Assembly (NCBI GenBank): GCA_946886545.1
Contig: CAMPIU010000210.1
Coordinates: forward strand, 1-5,771
DNA: 5,771 bases
Direction of reading: 5' to 3'
Source: an uncultured Flavobacteriales bacterium
GTDB taxonomy: Bacteria > Bacteroidota > Bacteroidia > Flavobacteriales > Crocinitomicaceae
Shown: in pieces, positions 1-5,771 of the stretch
How the letters are laid out: every line of letters begins with the position of its first letter
Position numbering within the stretch: the first letter of the stretch is position 1
Notes under the pieces: generated by a model
Seen by the model: only the letters and a program-made list of their open reading frames with translations
Database searches by the model: none
Told to the model about the DNA's origin: nothing
Made by a program: the position numbers and the translations under genes

Positions 1-1539
1 GGATTATCCTTAAAAAGTGCGACCGGGAGGTGGGTTTTATTTTCAACCATTTCGGCTACATCCATGGTATTCATTGATGGCAGCGCACTGAATGTTGTTC
101 TTCCATCCCTTCAAAGTGATCTAAAAGCCACCGGTGCCGATGTATTTTGGGTACTCAATGCTTATTTGCTTGTGCTGGCGGCAATGATGTTACCGGGAGG
201 ATCGCTCGGCGATAAATTCGGACGAAAGAAAGTGTTTGCTTACGGGATCATCTTATTTATGATCGGTTCGCTGCTTTGCGGAATTTCACCCAACGTCAAA
301 TTATTAATTATATCCCGGCTGATCCAGGGTTTAGGCGGAGCGTTTATGGTTCCGGGAAGCTTGTCGCTTATAACATCCCTGATCCATGAACGGGAGAGAG
401 GGAAGGCAATCGGAACCTGGTCGGCTATTACAACCATTGTGAGTATTGGCGGACCGGTAATCGGTGGTTTGCTGGGAGATCACGGTTTGTGGCGTTACAT
501 CTTTTTCATCAATATCCCGATCGGAATTATTTCGCTGATCGTGCTTTGGCTAAAAGTTCCCGAAACATTCAATGAAGAAGACAAAAGTAAAGTAGATATT
601 CCAGGAGCCTTATTATTGGTGGCAGGCCTGGCGGCAATCACTTACAGCTTTTTAAGATTTCCATCAGTTGGTATAAGCGATTGGCAAGTCAGCACCTTTC
701 TGATTTTCGGAATCCTGGATTTGATCTTATTCCTGGTGGTTGAGAAACGAAGTAAAAATCCCATGATCCGCTTAACGCTTTTCCGGAACAAGAATTTCTC
801 AGGACTAAATCTGCTCACATTCTTCCTGTATGGAGCTTTGGGAGGCGGTATGCTGTTTATCAGTCTGAACCTGGTCCAAATCCAGGGATATACTCAAACA
901 GAATCCGGGCTGACATTTCTGCCCTTTACTTTCCTTTTAGGCTTATTCTCCAGGTACATCGGCTCACTTTCCGACAAGATCGGCTCACGAATCTTTCTTA
1001 TTGCAGGGCCATTCACCGTTGGTTTAGGCTTCCTCTTCCTGTCATTCATCAAACAAACTGATGGCTCTTCAGATTACTGGTTTACTTTTTTCCCGGGGAT
1101 CATTTTAATCAGTATCGGGATGCTTTTAACCGTGGTGCCGCTTACGACATCAGTTATGACCTCCATCAGTCAAAACTATTCCGGAATTTCTTCCGGGGTG
1201 AGCAACGCCGTATCACGGATAGCCGGCATTTTTTCCAATGCTGCTTTCGGAGCTCTGGCTTTGCTGCTCTTCACCAACCTGGTCGTTAAACAATTAGAAA
1301 AATCCGACTATAAGGAAACGCAAAAAGACAAAATTATTTCCGAAACCGTCAACCTGGGAAATGCACAGGTACCGGCCGATACCTTTGATACCAATCAAAA
1401 GAAGCAAATTCAGCTTTTGTACCGCAGTGCATTTTTAGATGCTTACCAAACCATATTAATCGTTTGCACCGTGATGTGTTTCACTTCGGCATTGCTGGCT
1501 TATTTTATGGTGGATAAAAAGGCATTGGAGGGAATGTAA
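1..1539 (+). CDS. MFS transporter, DHA2 (EmrB/QacA-like) drug efflux family, 5' end outside window
   Basis: This is a proton-driven inner-membrane exporter of the 14-helix DHA2 branch, whose known members expel drugs, dyes and other amphipathic compounds; the substrate cannot be read from sequence. The frame is open from base 1. The 21 codons before the ATG at 64 encode the start of helix 1 (RWVLFSTISATS leading into MVFIDGSALNVVLP), so that ATG is internal and the true start lies upstream. Numbered from that ATG, motif A (GGSLGDKFGRKK) is at 45-56, the RLIQGLGGA motif B region at about 85-93, and motif C with GPVIGG at 130-135, followed by WRYIFFINIPIG at 143-154, typical of DHA2. A hydrophilic, lysine-rich loop (about 410-455) precedes the last helix (about 462-484), and the C-terminus is short. 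No EmrA-like membrane-fusion or TolC-like gene is visible. The next gene starts 28 bases downstream. Family assignment is secure; drug export is inferred. Confidence 0.93.
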   Translation, partial: GLSLKSATGRWVLFSTISATSMVFIDGSALNVVLPSLQSDLKATGADVFWVLNAYLLVLAAMMLPGGSLGDKFGRKKVFAYGIILFMIGSLLCGISPNVKLLIISRLIQGLGGAFMVPGSLSLITSLIHERERGKAIGTWSAITTIVSIGGPVIGGLLGDHGLWRYIFFINIPIGIISLIVLWLKVPETFNEEDKSKVDIPGALLLVAGLAAITYSFLRFPSVGISDWQVSTFLIFGILDLILFLVVEKRSKNPMIRLTLFRNKNFSGLNLLTFFLYGALGGGMLFISLNLVQIQGYTQTESGLTFLPFTFLLGLFSRYIGSLSDKIGSRIFLIAGPFTVGLGFLFLSFIKQTDGSSDYWFTFFPGIILISIGMLLTVVPLTTSVMTSISQNYSGISSGVSNAVSRIAGIFSNAAFGALALLLFTNLVVKQLEKSDYKETQKDKIISETVNLGNAQVPADTFDTNQKKQIQLLYRSAFLDAYQTILIVCTVMCFTSALLAYFMVDKKALEGM

Positions 1540-1567
1540 CGAAAATGGAAAACAGCGTTTCTGAGCT

Positions 1568-3334
1568 ATGCGCAAACTACTGATACTTTTTCTCCTGTTC
1601 CAAAGCAGCGTTTTATTTTCTCAGACAGAAACTTACCAGGATCTTGTCAATCACACCTCCGTTACTTATACCAAGATTGAGGAAGAGGTGAATAATGCCA
1701 ATCTGGATCTGCTGGAAGAAGCCAATTACATTCAACTGAAGGAAGATCAATGGCCGGGTGCAAAAAAAATAAATGCGCTAATCCATAATCAGCTGAATGA
1801 GCTGAAAACACCTGAATTTGCAAGGAGATTTGAACAAGAATATGCAAAAGCTTTAAAAAGCACACTTATCGATTGGTACAATTCGTGGGTTGAGGAATCC
1901 AAAGGATCTACCAAATATGACCATTATTCGGATTTCGCCCACAATTTTACTCCCGATCAATTATACGCTGAATTCTTTATTACAACACTATGCGGCCACA
2001 TTCTGATCGGCGGAATGAATGTGTCATTTATTGCTGCACGGGATCAAGATCAATTATCCGTCAAAGATCTCGCTTTCCAAGACTTGCATTACTACGATCT
2101 GATCAAAGGAGTAGAAATTGATCCTTCAACTATTCTTGATCGAAAAAAACTCCGTGAATTTCATAAGCTGATCAAAAATCATGTTCCGGAACATTTAAAA
2201 GGCATGGCAGATACACTTGATCTTACCAAAGGTCTTCCACTATTTAACGGAGCAAGTTTTTACTACTTCATAGAAGGAAATATAGAAGCAGATACCGACA
2301 AGCAAGCAATTTTGCAGATCCGGCTTTCATTCGAGGAGGTTTTACCTTATTTAAACCCCGACGGACCATTTAAAGCATATTTAGCAATCAAACCTACCAA
2401 TTCGAAGTTCAGCGAATTGATGTATGATGAATACAACAATTACAATTTTCATTGTTTACATGCGGTAGAATCATTGAGTTCTATTGAGCGACTGATGGAA
2501 AATTTATCCGGAGACGCCTACGCGAATAAAACGGCACATATTATCCAGGAACACTGGCCGGATGTTGAAACACAAATAAGCTTTAATAAGGCGGGACAAG
2601 TATTGAACAGAAAAGTAACTGTACCAAAAGAACAAATTTCAGACGATTCCCTTGCATATTCTTATCATCCGAATGGAAACTTAAAAACGCTAGATTTCTA
2701 CGAGCTGAAAAATGTCACCGATGAAAGCGGGGAGCGGGATGAATTGAAATTAGTTAAAGCCTGTCTGTTTGACGAACACCAGAACCTGCTAAAGAGAAGC
2801 ACTTACAGTTACTATCTTTATCACGGAACAGATATCGAATCCAGTACCGCGTATTTCAGTTATTTCAATGACCGAGTTGTCATGGATGTAGGTTCTGAAA
2901 CCAACTGCGCTTCAGGTTATGAATGGGGAGCCACTGAATACGGTATTTACCAGGGTTCTGCTTTCTTTCTTCAGAATAATGACGACATTCCTGATAAACG
3001 AAGCTATAGCTACCGATATTCCGGCGATAGTATTTTTATTGATCTGATTGCTTACAATAAAACAGTAAGCGACTTGTTTTACCGCACAGAAAAGGACAAA
3101 ATCGTTGAATTTACGGAAAACCAGGGGCATTACCAGGCAAAGATCACATACGACAGCTTCCAGCGCCCGATCCAGTTTTCGACATTCAAAAAAACGAACA
3201 CCGGTTTTGTTCCTTACACTGCGGCATCCATCGAATATGACTCAAAAAACAGACCGGTAAAGTACACCTTTCAGATGCTGGATGGGGATCAAAAGCTTAA
3301 CACACCAAAGGTTTATTTATTTCGTTATGAGTGA
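1568..3334 (+). CDS. Exported protein of unknown function with C-terminal YD-like motifs
   Basis: I do not recognise this 588-residue protein as a named family. The N-terminus MRKLLILFLLFQSSVLFS is a signal peptide, with likely cleavage before Q19, a common site in Bacteroidota, so it should reach the periplasm or outer surface. No lipobox, later transmembrane helix or T9SS tail is seen. Residues about 45-275 are mixed helix and strand. The order of a KINALIHNQLNEL helix (67-79), a strand-rich segment (about 132-165), a VKDLAF element (165-170) and a late LSFEEVLPYL element (253-262) faintly recalls DUF4163/DUF3298 (RsiV-like) proteins; this is tentative. From about 335 the protein becomes tyrosine-rich and beta-rich, with degenerate YD-like units at 337-350, 363-379, 400-415, 526-540 (ITYDSFQRPIQFSTF) and 555-568 (IEYDSKNRPVKYTF). 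The ATG at 1568 is chosen because it begins the signal peptide; no Shine-Dalgarno is visible. It lies 28 bases after the exporter, so co-transcription is possible but a functional link is not shown. Confidence 0.85.
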   Translation: MRKLLILFLLFQSSVLFSQTETYQDLVNHTSVTYTKIEEEVNNANLDLLEEANYIQLKEDQWPGAKKINALIHNQLNELKTPEFARRFEQEYAKALKSTLIDWYNSWVEESKGSTKYDHYSDFAHNFTPDQLYAEFFITTLCGHILIGGMNVSFIAARDQDQLSVKDLAFQDLHYYDLIKGVEIDPSTILDRKKLREFHKLIKNHVPEHLKGMADTLDLTKGLPLFNGASFYYFIEGNIEADTDKQAILQIRLSFEEVLPYLNPDGPFKAYLAIKPTNSKFSELMYDEYNNYNFHCLHAVESLSSIERLMENLSGDAYANKTAHIIQEHWPDVETQISFNKAGQVLNRKVTVPKEQISDDSLAYSYHPNGNLKTLDFYELKNVTDESGERDELKLVKACLFDEHQNLLKRSTYSYYLYHGTDIESSTAYFSYFNDRVVMDVGSETNCASGYEWGATEYGIYQGSAFFLQNNDDIPDKRSYSYRYSGDSIFIDLIAYNKTVSDLFYRTEKDKIVEFTENQGHYQAKITYDSFQRPIQFSTFKKTNTGFVPYTAASIEYDSKNRPVKYTFQMLDGDQKLNTPKVYLFRYE

Positions 3335-3390
3335 AAGTCCTTATAAATACCTCGGGGTGAGATAAAAACTGTTAGTTATTGATACAACAA

Positions 3391-3405
3391 CCGGACTTTT
3401 TCCGG
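3391..3405 (+). terminator. Weak hairpin, possible terminator of the unknown-protein gene
   Basis: A five-base-pair stem CCGGA/TCCGG with a five-base CTTTT loop lies 56 bases after the stop codon at 3334. It is the most GC-rich inverted repeat noticed in this gap, but it is short and is followed by ATATGGTTTC, not a run of T. It may be a weak terminator or a chance inverted repeat. Confidence 0.2.
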
Positions 3406-3516
3406 ATATGGTTTCAAACTCAATCGATATATTTAATCATTTGTTTTGCAATATATTACACCTTAAAAGTTAAGAATATCACCGGAAAATGATTTTTCGT
3501 AAAATAACTGCTTTAA

Positions 3517-3548
3517 TTGTGCTTAATTGAAGGTATATGATACATTTA
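3517..3548 (+). promoter_or_regulatory. Candidate Bacteroidota-type promoter for the surface-protein pair
   Basis: TTG at 3517-3519 is followed after 21 bases by TACATTTA at 3541-3548, which matches seven of eight positions of the Bacteroidota -7 consensus TANNTTTG; the spacing falls within the usual 17-23 bases. Transcription would start near 3555, giving a leader of about 105 bases before the ATG at 3662. In AT-rich DNA such matches arise by chance. A second -7-like match, TATTTATG (3565-3572), lacks an upstream TTG at suitable spacing. Confidence 0.35.
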
Positions 3549-3661
3549 AGCAACGTTAAATCACTATTTATGAGCACACTATTCAATTCAGAGTAATTAC
3601 TCCGTGATTCGACCAATTTAACTTTCGACATCAATAAAAAATTCAATTAACACTATTCATT

Positions 3662-4693
3662 ATGAAAAAGAAATTATTTTTCGTGGCAGGATTCTTTATG
3701 TTCAGCCCGATCCTTACAAACGCTCAGCAATGGGGCGGAAGTGCTATCACAACAGGAGATATTTACAGAAGTGGGCGGGTCGGAATCGGTGGAACCACAA
3801 GCCCGGTAACACAGTTAAATGTTGTTACAGGATCCACAAATGACGGAGTCCGAATCCAGCAAACCGGAACAACGGCGGCATCACTAGGTTTATTTAATAA
3901 CAGCGGACGCAACTGGGCAATCTTTTCAACAGGTACGGGAAATATCACTGAAGGACCTGGAAATTTCGGAATTTACGACTACAGCGGCGGCGGATACCGG
4001 ATGTTCATACAAGGATCAACTGGAAATGTCGGAATTGGTACAATCACACCATCATTAAAAATGCATATCAACAACGGTGGTTTAATGCTTTCCGGTTCGA
4101 CACCAAGTTACGGAGGACCGCAATTAGTCTTCTCGGATGATATTGTCAACTACCCAAATGGTCGCTGGGCAATTGAATACCTGACAGCAAATGCCACACG
4201 TCCAAGTATGGGAGGAATGAATTTCTGGAAGCCATTTCCGGATGCGGGAGGAGCAGGAAACTATTCTCTGTTTCTGAAAGACGATGGAAAAATAGGAATG
4301 GGTGTTACTGATGACAATACACACGGAAGCTATTGTGCAACTGCTTTTCCAAGCGGTTACCGCTTATATGTGAACGGAGGAATTCTTACCACTAAAGTGA
4401 AGGTAGCGAATTACTGTTCTGCCAATTGGGCCGATTATGTTTTCGCAGACGATTATCAGTTGAAGCCGCTCTCTGAAGTAGAGGCGTATATCAAAGCGAA
4501 TAACCATCTTCCGAATATTCCATCAGCACAGGCAATCGAAGATGAAGGACTGGACCTTGCTGAAATCGCATCCAAACAAATGGAAAAAATTGAAGAGCTG
4601 ACACTTTACCTGATTCAAATAGAGAAAGATGTAAAGCAATTACAAGCAGAAAACGCCGAAATGAAAGCGAAACTTTCTACTGAACAACATTAA
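3662..4693 (+). CDS. Tail-fibre-like secreted surface protein with VGIG repeats and C-terminal coiled coil
   Basis: This 343-residue protein belongs to a secreted class common in Bacteroidota and often annotated as tail fibre domain-containing; its role is generally unknown. A signal peptide (MKKKLFFVAG through TNA) is probably cleaved before Q22. Three beta-rich segments carry the recurring fibre motif: GRVGIGGTTSPVTQLNVV (38-55), GNVGIGTITPSLKMHINNGG (121-140) and GKIGMG (209-214), the last leading to YRLYVNGG (233-240). The conserved C-terminal module follows: WADYVFADDYQLKPLSEVE (256-274), IKANNHLPNIPSA (277-289), then an alpha-helical coiled coil (about 300-338, including MEKIEELTLYLIQIEKDV), suggesting a trimeric or other oligomeric fibre. 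It resembles the end region of peptidase S74 fibre chaperones, but I see no confident Ser-Lys self-cleavage site. There is no T9SS tail, so its export route beyond the periplasm is unclear. The next gene follows after 11 bases, which points to an operon. No phage genes are nearby, so a cellular surface role is more likely than a virion one. Confidence 0.88.
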   Translation: MKKKLFFVAGFFMFSPILTNAQQWGGSAITTGDIYRSGRVGIGGTTSPVTQLNVVTGSTNDGVRIQQTGTTAASLGLFNNSGRNWAIFSTGTGNITEGPGNFGIYDYSGGGYRMFIQGSTGNVGIGTITPSLKMHINNGGLMLSGSTPSYGGPQLVFSDDIVNYPNGRWAIEYLTANATRPSMGGMNFWKPFPDAGGAGNYSLFLKDDGKIGMGVTDDNTHGSYCATAFPSGYRLYVNGGILTTKVKVANYCSANWADYVFADDYQLKPLSEVEAYIKANNHLPNIPSAQAIEDEGLDLAEIASKQMEKIEELTLYLIQIEKDVKQLQAENAEMKAKLSTEQH

Positions 4694-4704
4694 ACGCCGA
4701 AACT

Positions 4705-5661
4705 ATGAACAGAATATTAATTTATACACTGCTTGTAATAAGCTGTGTTGTCATCCGTAACAAAGCGGATGCCGAGACCGGCGGACTGCTCTGGTCAACG
4801 TCTCCTACCGGTCCATGGTACAACAATACACCAAATTCCTGGTGCGACGGGTCACAGCCTGCAACTATAAACTGGAGAATGGACTACAACTATGGAGGTC
4901 CGGCCGGTGGCTTTGGTGCAAATCCATACCGTTACAACGTATGGCTCTACCGGGACGGGAATTTAATTTACAACAGCACATTCCAAGGATCATCTTATTG
5001 GGTTAGTTTTTATGACTACAACGAACCTTTGATTGCCGGAACATATGATGTAAGAATCAAGTTCGAATTACGCAAGATAACGGGTTGGGAAACCTATTCC
5101 GATCATACTTGGAACCACATCACGATGGAGGTCCCGGAATGTTGTCCTGCAACGAAAATCATTACCGGGACATGGACGAAGCCCCTCCAGGAGTCGGGCA
5201 GTTACATTGTTAGTTCGGGTACAACCACCGTTCCAACAGGAGCGAATGTAAAGTTGGACGCTACGCCCGGAAGTTACATCTTATTGGATAATGGTTTTGA
5301 GACACAATCCGGCTCTGTTTTTGTTGCACAGGCATACAACGGATGTTCTCCGGGCGCACCTTCCATTGCTGTTCACGATACGAACGACAAGGAACCGAAT
5401 TACCAGGAAAAGAATGTTTCGGACACTTTCTCCGAAGATGTTCAATTTATACTCTATCCGAATCCAACCAACGGAGAAGTCACCATTGAACATCCTGCCG
5501 ATACCAGGGAAATCCTGCTGTTTAATCTGACAGGGCAGTTGATCCTGCGGATCACACCGCAGGAAGGAACAGTCACCAAAATAGATCTTTCAAGTCAACC
5601 GGAAGGAACTTACCTGCTTAAAACAGATACTTCACCGGTTATGAGATTGGTGAAACAATAA
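4705..5661 (+). CDS. T9SS type A sorting domain-containing secreted protein
   Basis: This 318-residue protein is exported by Sec and then moved across the outer membrane by the type IX system, which normally removes the C-terminal domain and anchors or releases the rest. The signal peptide is MNRILIYTLLVISCVVIRNK, with likely cleavage after ADA (residue 23). VISC at 11-14 resembles a lipobox, but the hydrophobic residues after C14 make a lipoprotein less likely. Residues 24-145 form an aromatic-rich, probably Ig- or fibronectin-like beta domain (WSTSPTGPWYNN, YRYNVWLYRDGNLIYN, AGTYDVRIKFELR) that I cannot assign. Residues about 152-214 (IVSSGTTTVPTGANVKLDA, then YILLDNGFETQSGSVFVAQ and a final Cys) resemble the 3-coathanger stack segment found in Bacteroidota secreted proteins. 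A polar linker (about 220-246) leads to the sorting tail at 248-318: FILYPNPTNGEVTIE, EILLFNLTGQLI, IDLSSQPEGTYLLK and terminal VMRLVKQ. The gene starts 11 bases after the tail-fibre-like gene and is probably co-transcribed. No catalytic motif is evident; adhesion or binding is a guess. Confidence 0.92.
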   Translation: MNRILIYTLLVISCVVIRNKADAETGGLLWSTSPTGPWYNNTPNSWCDGSQPATINWRMDYNYGGPAGGFGANPYRYNVWLYRDGNLIYNSTFQGSSYWVSFYDYNEPLIAGTYDVRIKFELRKITGWETYSDHTWNHITMEVPECCPATKIITGTWTKPLQESGSYIVSSGTTTVPTGANVKLDATPGSYILLDNGFETQSGSVFVAQAYNGCSPGAPSIAVHDTNDKEPNYQEKNVSDTFSEDVQFILYPNPTNGEVTIEHPADTREILLFNLTGQLILRITPQEGTVTKIDLSSQPEGTYLLKTDTSPVMRLVKQ

Positions 5662-5681
5662 ACAAACAGTACCCATTAAAT

Positions 5682-5713
5682 TAACAACCCGGATCAATTG
5701 ATCCGGGTTGTTA
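5682..5713. terminator. Perfect palindrome, probable bidirectional rho-independent terminator
   Basis: This is a perfect 32-base inverted repeat centred between 5697 and 5698, beginning 21 bases after the stop codon at 5661. Each arm reads TAACAACCCGGATCAA, so the transcript can fold into a long stem with a GC-rich core (CCCGG/CCGGG) and a small AAUU loop. The 3' arm ends GTTGTTA and is followed by TATT, giving a U-rich but not pure-U tail; the 5' side is correspondingly A-rich. Because it is symmetric it could stop transcription from both sides. It separates the surface-protein pair from the gene starting at 5753. Confidence 0.8.
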
Positions 5714-5715
5714 TA

Positions 5716-5746
5716 TTGGAAGGAATCCTGATTTGACCTATCTTTA
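5716..5746 (+). promoter_or_regulatory. Candidate Bacteroidota-type promoter for the right-edge gene
   Basis: TTG at 5716-5718 is followed after 20 bases by TATCTTTA at 5739-5746, a seven-of-eight match to TANNTTTG. The -7 element ends six bases before an ATG at 5753, so the transcript would start at or just before the start codon. Very short leaders next to TATNTTTG-like elements are common in Flavobacteriia. It sits directly after the terminator palindrome, where a new promoter is expected. Confidence 0.5.
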
Positions 5747-5752
5747 GGCCCC

Positions 5753-5771
5753 ATGAATTCGACCTATATTT
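5753..5771 (+). CDS. Start of a further gene, cut by the window edge
   Basis: Six codons are visible (MNSTYI) and the frame is still open at the edge. The call rests on context only: the ATG lies 39 bases after the terminator palindrome and immediately after a promoter-like TATCTTTA element, which suggests a leaderless or near-leaderless gene. There is no Shine-Dalgarno sequence. Product unknown. The fragment is too short to exclude a chance ATG. Confidence 0.4.

Larger units (their letters stand above)
3335..3661. other. 327-base AT-rich intergenic region with no gene
   Basis: No credible coding frame lies here; the only short ATG frame noticed (at 3570) stops after eight codons. The region separates the exporter/unknown-protein pair from the surface-protein pair and probably contains the end of one transcript and the start of the next. 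Visible elements are a small CCGGA/TCCGG hairpin (3391-3405), an imperfect A/T-rich hairpin CGGAAAA/TTTTTCG (3483-3499, including a G-T pair), a candidate promoter (3517-3548) and three CACTATT copies (3562-3568, 3577-3583, 3651-3657). I see no tRNA, riboswitch or mobile-element end. Confidence 0.7.

Noticed and set aside
1545..1583. ATG at 1545 as an alternative start for the unknown exported protein
   Set aside because: It is in a different frame, reaches a stop after 12 codons, and would not include the signal peptide that begins at 1568.
3483..3499. Hairpin CGGAAAA/TTTTTCG as a terminator
   Set aside because: The stem is mostly A-T with a three-base loop and is followed by TAAAATAAC with no T run; it is probably AT-rich chance pairing.
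3570..3596. Eight-codon open frame (MSTLFNSE) in the fibre-gene leader
   Set aside because: It is too short, has no residue enrichment typical of an attenuator and no adjacent hairpin pair, so it is probably chance.
240..4324. Short minus-strand open frames at 240-437, 1662-1865, 2912-3130, 3763-3948 and 4124-4324
   Set aside because: Each is antisense to a well-supported gene, is under 75 codons, and shows no recognisable protein features.
3662..4693. Prophage tail fibre gene
   Set aside because: The protein has a Sec signal peptide, and no phage structural, lysis or integrase genes are next to it. Similar VGIG-repeat proteins are common as bacterial surface proteins in Bacteroidota.
4705..4767. 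Lipoprotein signal (VISC at residues 11-14 of the T9SS cargo)
   Set aside because: The cysteine is followed by more hydrophobic residues and then by a good signal peptidase I site (ADA before E24). T9SS cargos normally use signal peptidase I.
4815..5530. Other-frame open frames on both strands inside the T9SS cargo gene (4815-5006 +, 5291-5530 +, 5281-5493 -)
   Set aside because: They lie wholly inside a gene with a signal peptide and recognisable domains, and their translations show no domain or signal features. They are shadows.

Overview
The window looks like chromosomal DNA from a Bacteroidota bacterium, probably class Flavobacteriia. Three things support this: a C-terminal type IX secretion (T9SS) sorting domain in the last complete gene; start sites without Shine-Dalgarno sequences but with A/T-rich leaders; and two candidate promoters of the Bacteroidota type (TTG, about 20 bases, then TANNTTTG). 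I do not assign a genus.

All genes read on the + strand. Positions 1-1539 hold most of a DHA2-type (14-helix) major facilitator exporter whose true start lies left of the window. After 28 bases comes a 588-residue exported protein of unknown function (1568-3334). It has a signal peptide, an N-terminal half faintly like DUF3298/RsiV-type domains, and a C-terminal half with degenerate YD-like beta motifs. No terminator is visible between these two genes, so read-through is plausible.

A 327-base AT-rich gap (3335-3661) follows. It holds a weak hairpin, a candidate promoter and three copies of a CACTATT heptamer. Next is a two-gene surface-protein unit with 11 bases between the genes. The first (3662-4693) is a tail-fibre-like secreted protein with VGIG-type repeats and a C-terminal coiled coil. 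The second (4705-5661) is a T9SS cargo with an unrecognised aromatic-rich N-terminal domain, a segment like the 3-coathanger stack, and a type A sorting tail. A perfect 32-base palindrome (5682-5713) closes the unit as a likely terminator.

At the right edge a promoter-like TTG-N20-TATCTTTA ends six bases before an ATG at 5753. This suggests a new gene with a very short or no leader, of which only six codons are visible.

I see no tRNA, rRNA, CRISPR array, insertion sequence, integrase, toxin-antitoxin or defence gene. The most novel content is the unknown 588-residue exported protein and the tail-fibre-like/T9SS cargo pair. The sequence does not support claiming a new biological system.
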